Assembly: GCA_017993235.1 (NCBI GenBank)
Contig: JAGONC010000022.1
Span: 1-54,839, forward strand
Length of the DNA stretch: 54,839 nt
Source: Lentimicrobiaceae bacterium
Lineage (GTDB): Bacteria; Bacteroidota; Bacteroidia; Bacteroidales; JAGONC01
Direction: 5' to 3'
The notes beneath the pieces are model-generated. The model saw only the letters and a list, made by a program, of their open reading frames with translations. It had not been told where the DNA came from and made no database searches. The position numbers were made by a program, and so were the translations under genes. Positions within the stretch are counted from its first letter, which is position 1. Every line of letters begins with the position of its first letter. Shown one piece after another: positions 16,963 to 24,265 of this stretch.

Positions 16963-17258
16963 AAAAGAAAATGACGATCACCATCGTGATGCTTAATGGA
17001 CTATTTTTAAAAACCTTTGCAGGTACAGGAAATGCTTCTGACGGATTTGAAGGTGTAATGGTAATCATTGGGTTCCTTTCGATTATTGCTGCGCTATTAT
17101 ATTTATCCGATTACTTAAAAAAGAATGGGAACATGTTATTTCAAAAAACTTCCAGGTTCGTCAAACGAGTATTAAATTCCATAAAGATCTGGTTCGAAAA
17201 AAACACCTCTGAATATCAAAGACAGCCGTTTTATCATGATACTAAATCATATGAATGA
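16959..17258 (+). CDS. Small membrane protein of unknown function
   Basis: 99 residues. An N-terminal hydrophobic stretch resembles a signal peptide (TITIVMLNGLFLKTFAG), and a second strong transmembrane segment lies at about residues 28-47 (GVMVIIGFLSIIAALLYLSD). A basic C-terminal tail probably lies in the cytoplasm. The ATG overlaps the stop of the mazF remnant, and its own stop overlaps the ATG of the acyltransferase (17255-17258), so translation is probably coupled. No family recognised. AT-rich like the two following genes. Confidence 0.6.
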   Translation: MKKKMTITIVMLNGLFLKTFAGTGNASDGFEGVMVIIGFLSIIAALLYLSDYLKKNGNMLFQKTSRFVKRVLNSIKIWFEKNTSEYQRQPFYHDTKSYE

Positions 17259-18043
17259 AAAAATATAAAATACATAAATTTCCAAAATCAAGATTAGCGA
17301 CGATCGATGTTTGTGAGATAGGTAAACGAAAACATCATGTTACGGGTTTGATAGAACTTGATGTCTCAAGAAGTCGGGCAAAAATCAAAGATTACAATAA
17401 GAATAACGACACTAAAATTTCATTTATAGCATGGATTATTAAAGTGATAAGTTATACAATAAGTCATTATGAGACTTCATCATCTTATCTTAAGAGAAAA
17501 AATACACTGATGATATTTAATGATATCAATGTGTCAGTTCTTGTCGAAAAAGACTTAAACGGTGAAAAAGTACCCATTCCTCTTATCATTGAGAAAGCGA
17601 ATGAAATAAGTATCGAAGCAATATCAATGCAGATCAGGGAATCAAAAAATAAACAACTAACAAACAACGATATAGTGCTCAATAGAAAAGCAGATAGGCT
17701 CGAAAAAATATATTATTACCTTCCTGGATTTATGAGAAGAAGCTTTTGGATATATTTATTAAAACATCCATGGATTGCTTATAAAAAAATGGGAAATGTT
17801 GCAATAACATCCCTTGGGATGATAAGGCGAATTAACGGTTGGTTTATCCCAATTTCAATTCATCCAATCTGCTTTGGATTAAGCTCAATAACGAAAAAGC
17901 CCACTGTAATTGATGACAGGATTGAGATACGAGAAATTCTAAATATGTCAATTTTACTGGACCACGATGTGATTGACGGAGTTCCCATGGCTCGACTTAT
18001 AAATGAATTATCGAAAAATATTGAAAGCGGATTTTATTTATAA
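17255..18043 (+). CDS. Stand-alone 2-oxoacid dehydrogenase E2-type acyltransferase
   Basis: 262 residues corresponding to the catalytic domain of the dihydrolipoyl/chloramphenicol acyltransferase superfamily without lipoyl or subunit-binding domains. Seen: an N-terminal strand RLATIDVCEIGKRK, the middle NDINVSVLVEKD segment, the GNVAITSLGMI strand, and near the C-terminus the catalytic HDVIDGVPMARL (HxxxDG, about residue 235). Such isolated domains are annotated as 2-oxo acid dehydrogenase acyltransferases, but their substrates are unknown; a role in acyl transfer to a small molecule is inference. It overlaps the small membrane protein gene by 4 bp and is notably AT-rich compared with the hcp region. 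Confidence 0.8.
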   Translation: MKKYKIHKFPKSRLATIDVCEIGKRKHHVTGLIELDVSRSRAKIKDYNKNNDTKISFIAWIIKVISYTISHYETSSSYLKRKNTLMIFNDINVSVLVEKDLNGEKVPIPLIIEKANEISIEAISMQIRESKNKQLTNNDIVLNRKADRLEKIYYYLPGFMRRSFWIYLLKHPWIAYKKMGNVAITSLGMIRRINGWFIPISIHPICFGLSSITKKPTVIDDRIEIREILNMSILLDHDVIDGVPMARLINELSKNIESGFYL

Positions 18044-18185
18044 TGTACTGACAGAGCGCAGCGAATTTAATATACCCGATGCAAACCAGGTTGAGCTGTG
18101 GAATGCTATGGGGCATGATTATAAAATATAATAGAGTATTCCCGACGGAGGATTTATGAATAATAAATAATTAAGCAGGATAGTT

Positions 18186-18959
18186 ATGAGTAACGAAAAG
18201 CAAACGATTTACGAATTTGACCTGAATATTATTTATGATTATTTTTCAAACACAGAACGGCAAGGACCAGGAAGTCCCGAAGTAACGCTCAAAGCATTGA
18301 GTTTTATAGACGGTCTTACCGAAAAATCCAAAATTGCCGATATAGGATGCGGAACAGGCGGTCAGACCATGGTGCTGGCGCAAAACACAGCGAGCGAAAT
18401 TATCGGTGTTGATTCATGTTCTGATTTTATCAGACAATTTAACCAAAACGCCCAAAATAAAAATCTTCAGGATAGAGTGAAAGGTATTGTCGGCTATATG
18501 GAAGATCTTCCGTTTCAAGAAGAAGAACTGGACTTGATTTGGTCGGAAGGCGCGATTTATAGTATTGGATATGAACGTGGATTAATCGAGTGGCGAAAAT
18601 TTCTGAAACCGGGAGGATATATCGCGGTTACAGAAAATACCTGGTTTACCGAAGCGCGACCCGCCGAAATTCAGGATTTTTGGCAAAAAGCCTATCCTAA
18701 AATAGACACAATATCGAACAAGGTTGCTCAAATGCAAAAAGCAGGTTATCTTCCGATTGCTACTTTTATTGTCCCGGAAGCATGTTGGACAGATTATTAT
18801 ACCGTTCAGCATCCCCAAATGCAAAAATCTTTTATGGAAAAGTATAAAGGCAATAAATCGGCAGAAAAATTTATAGCCTATCAGCAATATGAGGCAGAGT
18901 TATTTAACAAATACAAAGCATATTATGGGTATATTTTTTATATCGGAAGATTGTTATGA
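18186..18959 (+). CDS. Class I SAM-dependent methyltransferase
   Basis: 257 residues. The SAM-binding motif I is [16 protein letters not shown] (about residues 53-68), followed by the acidic residue in IIGVDSC, motif II-like [20 protein letters not shown] and [13 protein letters not shown]. The C-terminal part contains aromatic segments that may form the substrate pocket. It resembles small-molecule methyltransferases; the substrate is unknown. It is followed after 9 bp by the Cdd1-like gene. Confidence 0.85.
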   Translation: MSNEKQTIYEFDLNIIYDYFSNTERQGPGSPEVTLKALSFIDGLTEKSKIADIGCGTGGQTMVLAQNTASEIIGVDSCSDFIRQFNQNAQNKNLQDRVKGIVGYMEDLPFQEEELDLIWSEGAIYSIGYERGLIEWRKFLKPGGYIAVTENTWFTEARPAEIQDFWQKAYPKIDTISNKVAQMQKAGYLPIATFIVPEACWTDYYTVQHPQMQKSFMEKYKGNKSAEKFIAYQQYEAELFNKYKAYYGYIFYIGRLL

Positions 18960-18968
18960 GTTCATCGA

Positions 18969-19250
18969 ATGAAAACCGCTAAGAAAAATAACGATCCTGA
19001 CAGTCTGTTATCAATCCCCGGGGTTGGTAAAAGCATTGCGCAGGATCTGCATATCCTTGGAATTCATCATGTTCATGATCTAATTGGTCAGGATCCGGAA
19101 GCATTGTACAGAGATTTATGTGCTGAGTATAAAACGAGAATTGACCCGTGCGTACTGTACACATTTCGTTGTGCAGTATATTATGCTGAAAATGAAAGGC
19201 ATGAACCGGCCCTGTTAAAATGGTGGAACTGGAAAGACAGAAAGAAATAA
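18969..19250 (+). CDS. Helix-hairpin-helix Cdd1/pathogenicity-locus family protein
   Basis: 93 residues with one HhH motif: LLSIPGVGKSIAQDLHILGI, then HDLIGQDPEALYRDLCAEY, and a conserved C-terminal CVLYTFRCAVYYAENERH with KWWNWKD. This is the Cdd1 (pathogenicity locus) family, a small cytoplasmic protein presumed to bind DNA through the hairpin. It lies 9 bp after the methyltransferase and is probably co-transcribed with it. Confidence 0.85.
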   Translation: MKTAKKNNDPDSLLSIPGVGKSIAQDLHILGIHHVHDLIGQDPEALYRDLCAEYKTRIDPCVLYTFRCAVYYAENERHEPALLKWWNWKDRKK

Positions 19251-19516
19251 TCGACGCATCATACCTGATCCAGGAGCTTAAAGCAGGGATCCAGAGCCTT
19301 CGCTGTGCCCGGGATCTGCATTTAGGTAACCTTAAAAATGTTAACCGTACATCATTCCTCGCCAGATTCGACTTGAAACAACTGAAAACGCTGGGAATAC
19401 TATCATCGGTCTGATCACTGACATAGTGAAGAATGAATAGATTTTAAATAGGGTTTAATGATTTTATAGTGTTAAGTAAGTAGGTTTTATTGTTTTGAAT
19501 TTTTAAAATTATTCAG

Positions 19517-20164
19517 ATGACTGAAAGATCAAAAGAAACACCAGCATTCATCCTTTTATTCCTCCTGGTCATTCTGTCGACCATGGCAGCTGATTCCTGC
19601 AAAAAAGACAATCAGGAGCCGGATACCATTTTCCCGAAAGCTTATTTTCCCGTTTATCCCAGATCCTGGTGGACATATTCGATAAATGACTCTCAAATCT
19701 TAACATCACGTACCGGAGACAATTACCGGCTTCATTCCTATAGAATTTCCTTTGATTACATTGGTGAACCTCTAGAGTACAGTGATCCAGTATATGTGCC
19801 TTTTCTTGATTCAATGCCGATTTACGGTTATGATTATATCGAGCATATCCTTCCTCCCTTTGGGGATTATTATACGAAATGGCCCATTCTGTCAGAAACT
19901 GTTGGTTTTGAGTTCGAAAGGAACTGGATGGATAGGAGATACGGCGATTTTGTTGAAAAAGTAGAGGTCAGGGATAAGATATTCAACGGAAGTGATTCGG
20001 TGCTGGTTCTTGAAGGGCATTGGGTCTACGGGGACAATATCTCCCATAAAAGGTATCAGGAATATACCAGGGGGATTGGATTGACAAAGGACCTTATCAT
20101 TGATACTGTCACGCAGGACACGCTTTTTAAAAAGATTTTGCTGGAATATCATATTCAGCATTAA
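19517..20164 (+). CDS. Putative lipoprotein of unknown function
   Basis: 215 residues with an N-terminal hydrophobic segment and a Cys in MAADSCKKDNQEP (about residue 28) followed by Asp/Asn-rich residues, which fits a Bacteroidota lipoprotein. The mature region has the pattern of a beta-rich domain with aromatic strands (YPRSWWTYSINDSQ, FVEKVEVRDK, VLVLEGHWVYG). No family is recognised with confidence. It stands alone with gaps on both sides. Confidence 0.65.
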   Translation: MTERSKETPAFILLFLLVILSTMAADSCKKDNQEPDTIFPKAYFPVYPRSWWTYSINDSQILTSRTGDNYRLHSYRISFDYIGEPLEYSDPVYVPFLDSMPIYGYDYIEHILPPFGDYYTKWPILSETVGFEFERNWMDRRYGDFVEKVEVRDKIFNGSDSVLVLEGHWVYGDNISHKRYQEYTRGIGLTKDLIIDTVTQDTLFKKILLEYHIQH

Positions 20165-20231
20165 CCTGGCCCGGTTTGCAGCATTAAAAATTCATATATT
20201 CGTTTCATGAGAAGTTAAAAAATCAACATCC

Positions 20232-20870
20232 ATGCAAAGGAAGGTTATGCAAAGAATAAAAAGAATCGTCTTAACTTTACTTTTCGTTCCATCATTGGTG
20301 CTATCACAGCAAACAGAGAATGATGTCAGGACAGCGTTGCTGATCATCGACATCCAGAATTTCTACTTTCCCGGTGAAGGACCGGGATTGGTTGGTGCCG
20401 AGGAGGCAAGTTTGAATGCAAAAGAAGTCCTTGAGATCTTCAGGGCACAACATCAACTGGTGGTGCATGTCCGCCATAAATCAGCCAGGGGATCTGAAAT
20501 ACATAAAAATGTCGAGCCCATTGCCTATGAGAAGGTGATCACCAAAGAAGAGGTGAACAGCTTCGTGGGGACCGATTTGCTTGAATACCTGAACGTCAAT
20601 AATATCAGCCGCCTGGTGATCATCGGGATGCAGACCCAGATGTGTATAGAGGCGGCCGTAAGGGCGGGACACGACTATGGCTTTGAATGCATCGTCATCC
20701 AGGATGTCTGTGCCACCAGGGATTTAACGTTTATGGGTAAAACAGTTAAGGCTGAGGATGTGCACATCAGCACATTGGCCACACTGAAGGATGGCGGATA
20801 CGCCAAGGTATTGGATCTGCAGGACTTTAAAGAAAATGTGGACAGGTATCTGTATCAAAAGCTGAATTAA
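20232..20870 (+). CDS. Secreted isochorismatase-family cysteine hydrolase
   Basis: 212 residues with an N-terminal signal sequence (KRIVLTLLFVPSLVLSQQ); translation may start here or at the ATG 15 bases later. Catalytic residues of the family are present: Asp in TALLIIDIQNFYF (about residue 38), Lys in VVHVRHKSARG (about 83) and the nucleophile Cys in IGMQTQMCIEAAVRAG (about 137), preceded by the cis-peptide region. These enzymes hydrolyse amide or vinyl-ether bonds (nicotinamide, isochorismate, other amides). A secreted form suggests a periplasmic substrate. Confidence 0.85.
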   Translation: MQRKVMQRIKRIVLTLLFVPSLVLSQQTENDVRTALLIIDIQNFYFPGEGPGLVGAEEASLNAKEVLEIFRAQHQLVVHVRHKSARGSEIHKNVEPIAYEKVITKEEVNSFVGTDLLEYLNVNNISRLVIIGMQTQMCIEAAVRAGHDYGFECIVIQDVCATRDLTFMGKTVKAEDVHISTLATLKDGGYAKVLDLQDFKENVDRYLYQKLN

Positions 20871-20915
20871 TCCAGGGATTTCATCCGTTCTTGTATACAT
20901 TGAGCATGAAGGGAA

Positions 20916-21485
20916 ATGAAAAAACGACTTAATGACATGAGCAAAGAGGAGCTGGGTAAGCTTTTCCCCATCCTCATTTCAGAACCTGATACGCGATGGT
21001 CTGAGCTTTTCCGACTGGAAGAAGCCAGGATCAGAAAAATCTTCAAGAAACAGGACATCATCAGGATCGAGCATATCGGCAGTACGGCTGTTCCTGGCCT
21101 GAAGGCCAAACCAACTATCGACATATTGCTTGAGGTCCGCCAATGTTTGAATAATGAATTAATTATCAATAAATTAAAAAAACTGGAATATCACTGCCAG
21201 TATAAACCCGAAAATCCCCCACCTCATTTGATGTTCATGAAAGGATACTCGGAAGAGGGTTTTACAGGACAGACTTATCATATCCATGTAAGGTACAGCG
21301 GTGATTGGGATGAGACTCATTTCAGGGATTATTTGATACGGCATCCTGAAACTTCTCAGGAATATGGTAAGCTGAAGTTGCGGCTGGCAGAAAAATACCG
21401 GAACGACAGGGAAGAATATACAGAACAAAAGACAGAGTTCATCAAGCATATCACGGCATTAGCCAGAAAAGAATGTAAAAAATGA
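20916..21485 (+). CDS. GrpB family protein (nucleotidyltransferase fold)
   Basis: 189 residues. The GrpB/DUF signature is clear: RIEHIGSTAVPGLKAKPTID (about residues 49-68), then ILLEV, the HIHVRYSGDWDETHFRDYL segment and the C-terminal helix with EYGKLKLRLAEKY. The family has a nucleotidyltransferase-like fold and is of unknown substrate. The start at 20916 is supported by SKEELGKLFPI preceding the conserved core. Its TGA overlaps the ATG of the dipeptidase gene. Confidence 0.9.
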   Translation: MKKRLNDMSKEELGKLFPILISEPDTRWSELFRLEEARIRKIFKKQDIIRIEHIGSTAVPGLKAKPTIDILLEVRQCLNNELIINKLKKLEYHCQYKPENPPPHLMFMKGYSEEGFTGQTYHIHVRYSGDWDETHFRDYLIRHPETSQEYGKLKLRLAEKYRNDREEYTEQKTEFIKHITALARKECKK

Positions 21486-22222
21486 AAATGGTTTTGCGGA
21501 AAAAAAGCAGTAAGGACCCGAGAGCTTTATCCTTCCTTTTATTGTCACTGGTATTGTTGTTCGCTGTATATTCCTGCTATCACCATCTGACGAAGGAAAA
21601 TCCGTACGGATTGGATATTGTTTCGGATATTCCTTCCTATCACGGTCAGGTGGCACTGGATTCCAGCAATGCGATGGTAAATGTCGCAACCCTGATCCCC
21701 GGAGTTGTGCTGGATATACGCTACGCCACAAAAAATAACTTTACGCACAAGAGACTGTACGAATCGCCGGAAGCCTTTGTCAGGAAACCGGTTGGGGAAG
21801 CCCTAGTAAAGATCCAAAAAGAGCTGAATGCTAAGGGTCTTGGATTAAAGATCTATGACGCCTACCGGCCTTATGGGGTGACCTTGAAGTTTTACGAAGT
21901 CTACCCGGATACAGTGTTCGTTGCCCAGCCCTGGAAAGGATCCCGGCACAACAGGGGATGCGCCGTGGATGTGAGCCTGGTGGATCTGAGATCAGGGAAA
22001 GAGCTGGAGATGCCAACCAAATTTGATGATTTTACGGAGAAAGCATCCCAGTCCTATATGGCATTGCCAGCGCAGGTTTTGCTAAACAAGCAGACCCTAA
22101 AGGATGTGATGGTGAAATACGGATTTATTCCCCTGCAGGATGAATGGTGGCATTACGACTTCCATGGGTGGGAAAAGTTCGATCTGCTTGACATTTCCTT
22201 TCGTGAGTTGAAGAAAATATAA
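21482..22222 (+). CDS. M15 family D-Ala-D-Ala dipeptidase (VanX/DdpX-like)
   Basis: 246 residues with an N-terminal hydrophobic anchor (about 15-33, containing a Cys that could be lipidated). Zinc ligands and catalytic residues of the VanX group are visible: SRHNRGCAVDVSLVD (SxHxxGxAxD, about residues 144-158) and DEWWHYDF (about 219-226) with the catalytic Glu and third-ligand His; the Arg of the family is in IYDAYRPYG. It cleaves D-alanyl-D-alanine in the periplasm, for peptidoglycan recycling or nutrition. The gene overlaps grpB by 4 bp. No vanHA genes are nearby, so glycopeptide resistance is not implied. Confidence 0.88.
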   Translation: MKMVLRKKSSKDPRALSFLLLSLVLLFAVYSCYHHLTKENPYGLDIVSDIPSYHGQVALDSSNAMVNVATLIPGVVLDIRYATKNNFTHKRLYESPEAFVRKPVGEALVKIQKELNAKGLGLKIYDAYRPYGVTLKFYEVYPDTVFVAQPWKGSRHNRGCAVDVSLVDLRSGKELEMPTKFDDFTEKASQSYMALPAQVLLNKQTLKDVMVKYGFIPLQDEWWHYDFHGWEKFDLLDISFRELKKI

Positions 22223-22447
22223 AAGAAATAATTTCAAAATATGAAAAATGGATGACCAAAAATGGCTATCTGATCCTCGTACATAAAGAGGAAGCTGGAT
22301 ATCAGGCAGATGATACAACGCTGGAGTAAGTTGCTGGATACGAGATGCATTTGGTTCATGCCATCCCATGGATCGGCCAATATACGGGAGCTGGTGCAAA
22401 ATGAATATGAAAATTGGCTGAAGACATTGAAATACAGCGAATTATAA
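22220..22447 (+). pseudogene. MBL-fold hydrolase ghost, middle deleted
   Basis: Two consecutive frames match two separate parts of the MBL hydrolase at 7579-8274. The first reads EIISKYEKWM...YLILVHKEEAG, like residues 74-91 there. The second reads QMIQRWSKLLDTRCIWFMPS, HGSANIRELVQNEYENW and ends at TAA 22445-22447, like residues 194-228. The roughly 100 residues between (metal ligands of the second half) are gone and the frames do not agree. The first half with HxHxDH is also absent. Confidence 0.65.
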
Positions 22448-22463
22448 AACAATAATGACTATT

Positions 22464-22566
22464 AATCACGCGAGGACCGAAGGTCCGAGCAAATAACAGC
22501 GCAGCGTAATGACAACGAATGACGCGAGGACGGAAGGTCCGAGCAAATAACAGCGAAGCGTAATGA
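22464..22566 (+). repeat. Hairpin repeat family, two tandem copies
   Basis: Two units, 54 bp apart, of the form AATCACGCGA-[stem]-GAGCAAATAACAGC-GAAGCGTAATGAC. The stems here are GGACC-gaa-GGTCC and GGACG-gaa-GGTCC. They lie between the MBL ghost and the DUF4386 gene. Other copies of the family are at 24216, 30610, 38430 and 38927. Confidence 0.85.
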
Positions 22567-22598
22567 CTATGTCTTTTATGAAGCATGAAGAATAAAAT

Positions 22599-23303
22599 AT
22601 GAAAAATATCACCGAAAATACTGATTTGTCAGCTACTGATTCCTCCTGGAAGCTACTTTACAAAATTTCAGGAGCAGCTGCACTTCTGATGGCGGTTTTC
22701 ATCCCCATCCAGATCATCATCTTCATCCTGTGGCCGCCGCCGGAAACCACCATTGGCTGGTTTGAGCTGTTCAAGGCCAATCCGTTTATCGGATTGCTGG
22801 ATCTGGACCTGCTGCTGATCATTGATCAGGTAATGGTAGGGATCATGATGGTTGCTCTGTATGTACTGTTAAAGAAGACCAATCCATCGCTCATGGCCAT
22901 TGCATTACTGATGGCAGTCCTGGGTATTGCAGCCTATTTTGCCTCGACCGCAGCGTTTGAGATGCTGACCCTCAGCAATAAGTTCCATGCCGCACGAACG
23001 CTGATCGAAAAATCCATGTACGAGTCGGCGGGGCAGGCGGTGCTGGCCGGGTGGCAGGGTACGGCGTTCAATTTCGGATATGTGATGGAAGGGATCGGAC
23101 TTTTACTGACGGCACTCGTCATGTTAAAAAGCGGGATCTTTGGAAAATTCACAGCCTGGGTGGGAATTATTGTGGGAATCATGGCTTTGCTGCCTCCAAC
23201 GGCCGGCACCATTGGGATGTTTTTCGCCCTGGGTTCGCTGATCCCGCTGGAGATATGGAATATCCTGGTGGCCCGAAGACTTTTTCAAATCGGCAGGAAA
23301 TGA
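22599..23303 (+). CDS. DUF4386-like integral membrane protein
   Basis: 234 residues with six hydrophobic segments (about 25-50, 65-90, 100-122, 145-175, 180-205, 208-225). The arrangement, with a soluble N-terminus, LLMAVLGIAAYFAST and a FNFGYVMEGIGLLL segment before helix 4, resembles DUF4386-type proteins; function unknown. A C-terminal fragment of a second copy, with a deletion inside, is at 38982-39054. The gene lies between hairpin repeats and the LytTR regulator. Confidence 0.65.
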   Translation: MKNITENTDLSATDSSWKLLYKISGAAALLMAVFIPIQIIIFILWPPPETTIGWFELFKANPFIGLLDLDLLLIIDQVMVGIMMVALYVLLKKTNPSLMAIALLMAVLGIAAYFASTAAFEMLTLSNKFHAARTLIEKSMYESAGQAVLAGWQGTAFNFGYVMEGIGLLLTALVMLKSGIFGKFTAWVGIIVGIMALLPPTAGTIGMFFALGSLIPLEIWNILVARRLFQIGRK

Positions 23304-23412
23304 GACAGTGGAATCCATGCTATCGGTCAGTTCATTGAATTCGAGGGTTCTGCTTTTTTATTTGTACATGGCCGACTTCCTCACTATATTTGGAGGTTAA
23401 ATAATTTCCGCC

Positions 23413-24165
23413 ATGCTTCGCACCCTGATCATCGACGATGAAGCGCACATACGCGATTCGCTGTCCAAAATCCTTGCAAAGAGATGCACGCAGGTGATGG
23501 TCACAGGTGAAGCGTATGATGTCAGAAGCGGACGGAGTGCCATCCAGGAACTGCATCCCGATCTTGTTTTGCTCGATATTCAGATGCCCGACGGCACCGG
23601 TTTTGACCTGTTATACTCCCTGCCTTCCATTGATTTCAGGATCATCTTTATCACTGCGTACGATCAGTATGCCATCCAGGCCATAAAATTCAGCGCAGTG
23701 GATTACCTGCTCAAGCCAGTGAATCCTGAAGAGCTGGAAGAGGCCGTCAACAAAGCTGAACAGATCGTACAGAAACAGTTCAATCTGCAGATGAAGGCCC
23801 TTGAGGAGAACCTGAAGGCGGTTCCCCGTCAGCGAAAGAAGATCATCCTGAAGACGACGGAAAACATCCATCTGGTTGACCTGCAGGATATTGTCAGCTG
23901 CGAGTCGGCCGACAATTATACGATCGTTCATCTGCAAGGCGGGGAACAGATCATGGTTTCCAAAACGCTGAAGGAATACGATGAGCTGCTGAGTGATTGC
24001 GGTTTTTTCCGTGTTCATAAGTCGTTCCTGATCAATGTGGGGCACATTAAACGCTTCGAGAAGCAGGACGGCGGGCAGATCGTGCTGGCGAATGATACCA
24101 AGATCCCCGTCGCCTCCCGAAAACGGGACGAGCTGCTTGAGATGATGGAGAGGATGGTGGAGTAA
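23413..24165 (+). CDS. LytTR-type response regulator
   Basis: 250 residues. Receiver domain (1-120): acidic pair IDDEAHIRDS, phosphoacceptor Asp in LVLLDIQMPDGTG (about 55), Thr/Ala in IIFITAYDQY, Lys in LLKPVNPEEL. A coiled linker (about 125-140) leads to a LytTR DNA-binding domain with LVDLQDIVSCESADNYTIVH and FFRVHKSFLINVGHIKRF. It would be phosphorylated by the kinase encoded 97 bp downstream, regulating target promoters. A paralogue lacking the LytTR domain is at 38476-38883. The stop is followed within 4 bp by a heptamer repeat. Confidence 0.93.
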   Translation: MLRTLIIDDEAHIRDSLSKILAKRCTQVMVTGEAYDVRSGRSAIQELHPDLVLLDIQMPDGTGFDLLYSLPSIDFRIIFITAYDQYAIQAIKFSAVDYLLKPVNPEELEEAVNKAEQIVQKQFNLQMKALEENLKAVPRQRKKIILKTTENIHLVDLQDIVSCESADNYTIVHLQGGEQIMVSKTLKEYDELLSDCGFFRVHKSFLINVGHIKRFEKQDGGQIVLANDTKIPVASRKRDELLEMMERMVE

Positions 24166-24168
24166 TTA

Positions 24169-24203
24169 GTCAGCAGTCGGCAGTCAGCAGTCAGCAGTCA
24201 GCA
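24169..24203 (+). repeat. Heptamer tandem repeat GTCRGCA, five units
   Basis: GTCAGCA, GTCGGCA and three further GTCAGCA units in strict 7-bp register between the regulator stop and the hairpin repeat. Related arrays are at 37924-37958 and 38887-38914. Confidence 0.85.
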
Positions 24204-24215
24204 GAAAATAACAAT

Positions 24216-24265
24216 GAATAACGCGAGGACCGAAGGTCCGAGCAAATAACAGCGAAGCATAATGA
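24216..24265 (+). repeat. Hairpin repeat family, single copy
   Basis: Unit with stem GGACC-gaa-GGTCC and tail AGCAAATAACAGCGAAGCAT followed by AATGAC. The ATG of the following histidine kinase gene is the ATG of the repeat's tail. Confidence 0.8.

Noticed and set aside
19220..19414. Open frame overlapping the Cdd1-like gene
   Set aside because: It overlaps a well-supported gene in another frame, and shows no family features or start signal.
21482..22222. Glycopeptide-resistance vanX
   Set aside because: The protein is a VanX/DdpX-type dipeptidase, but there are no vanH, vanA or vanRS genes, and such enzymes are common in Bacteroidota.
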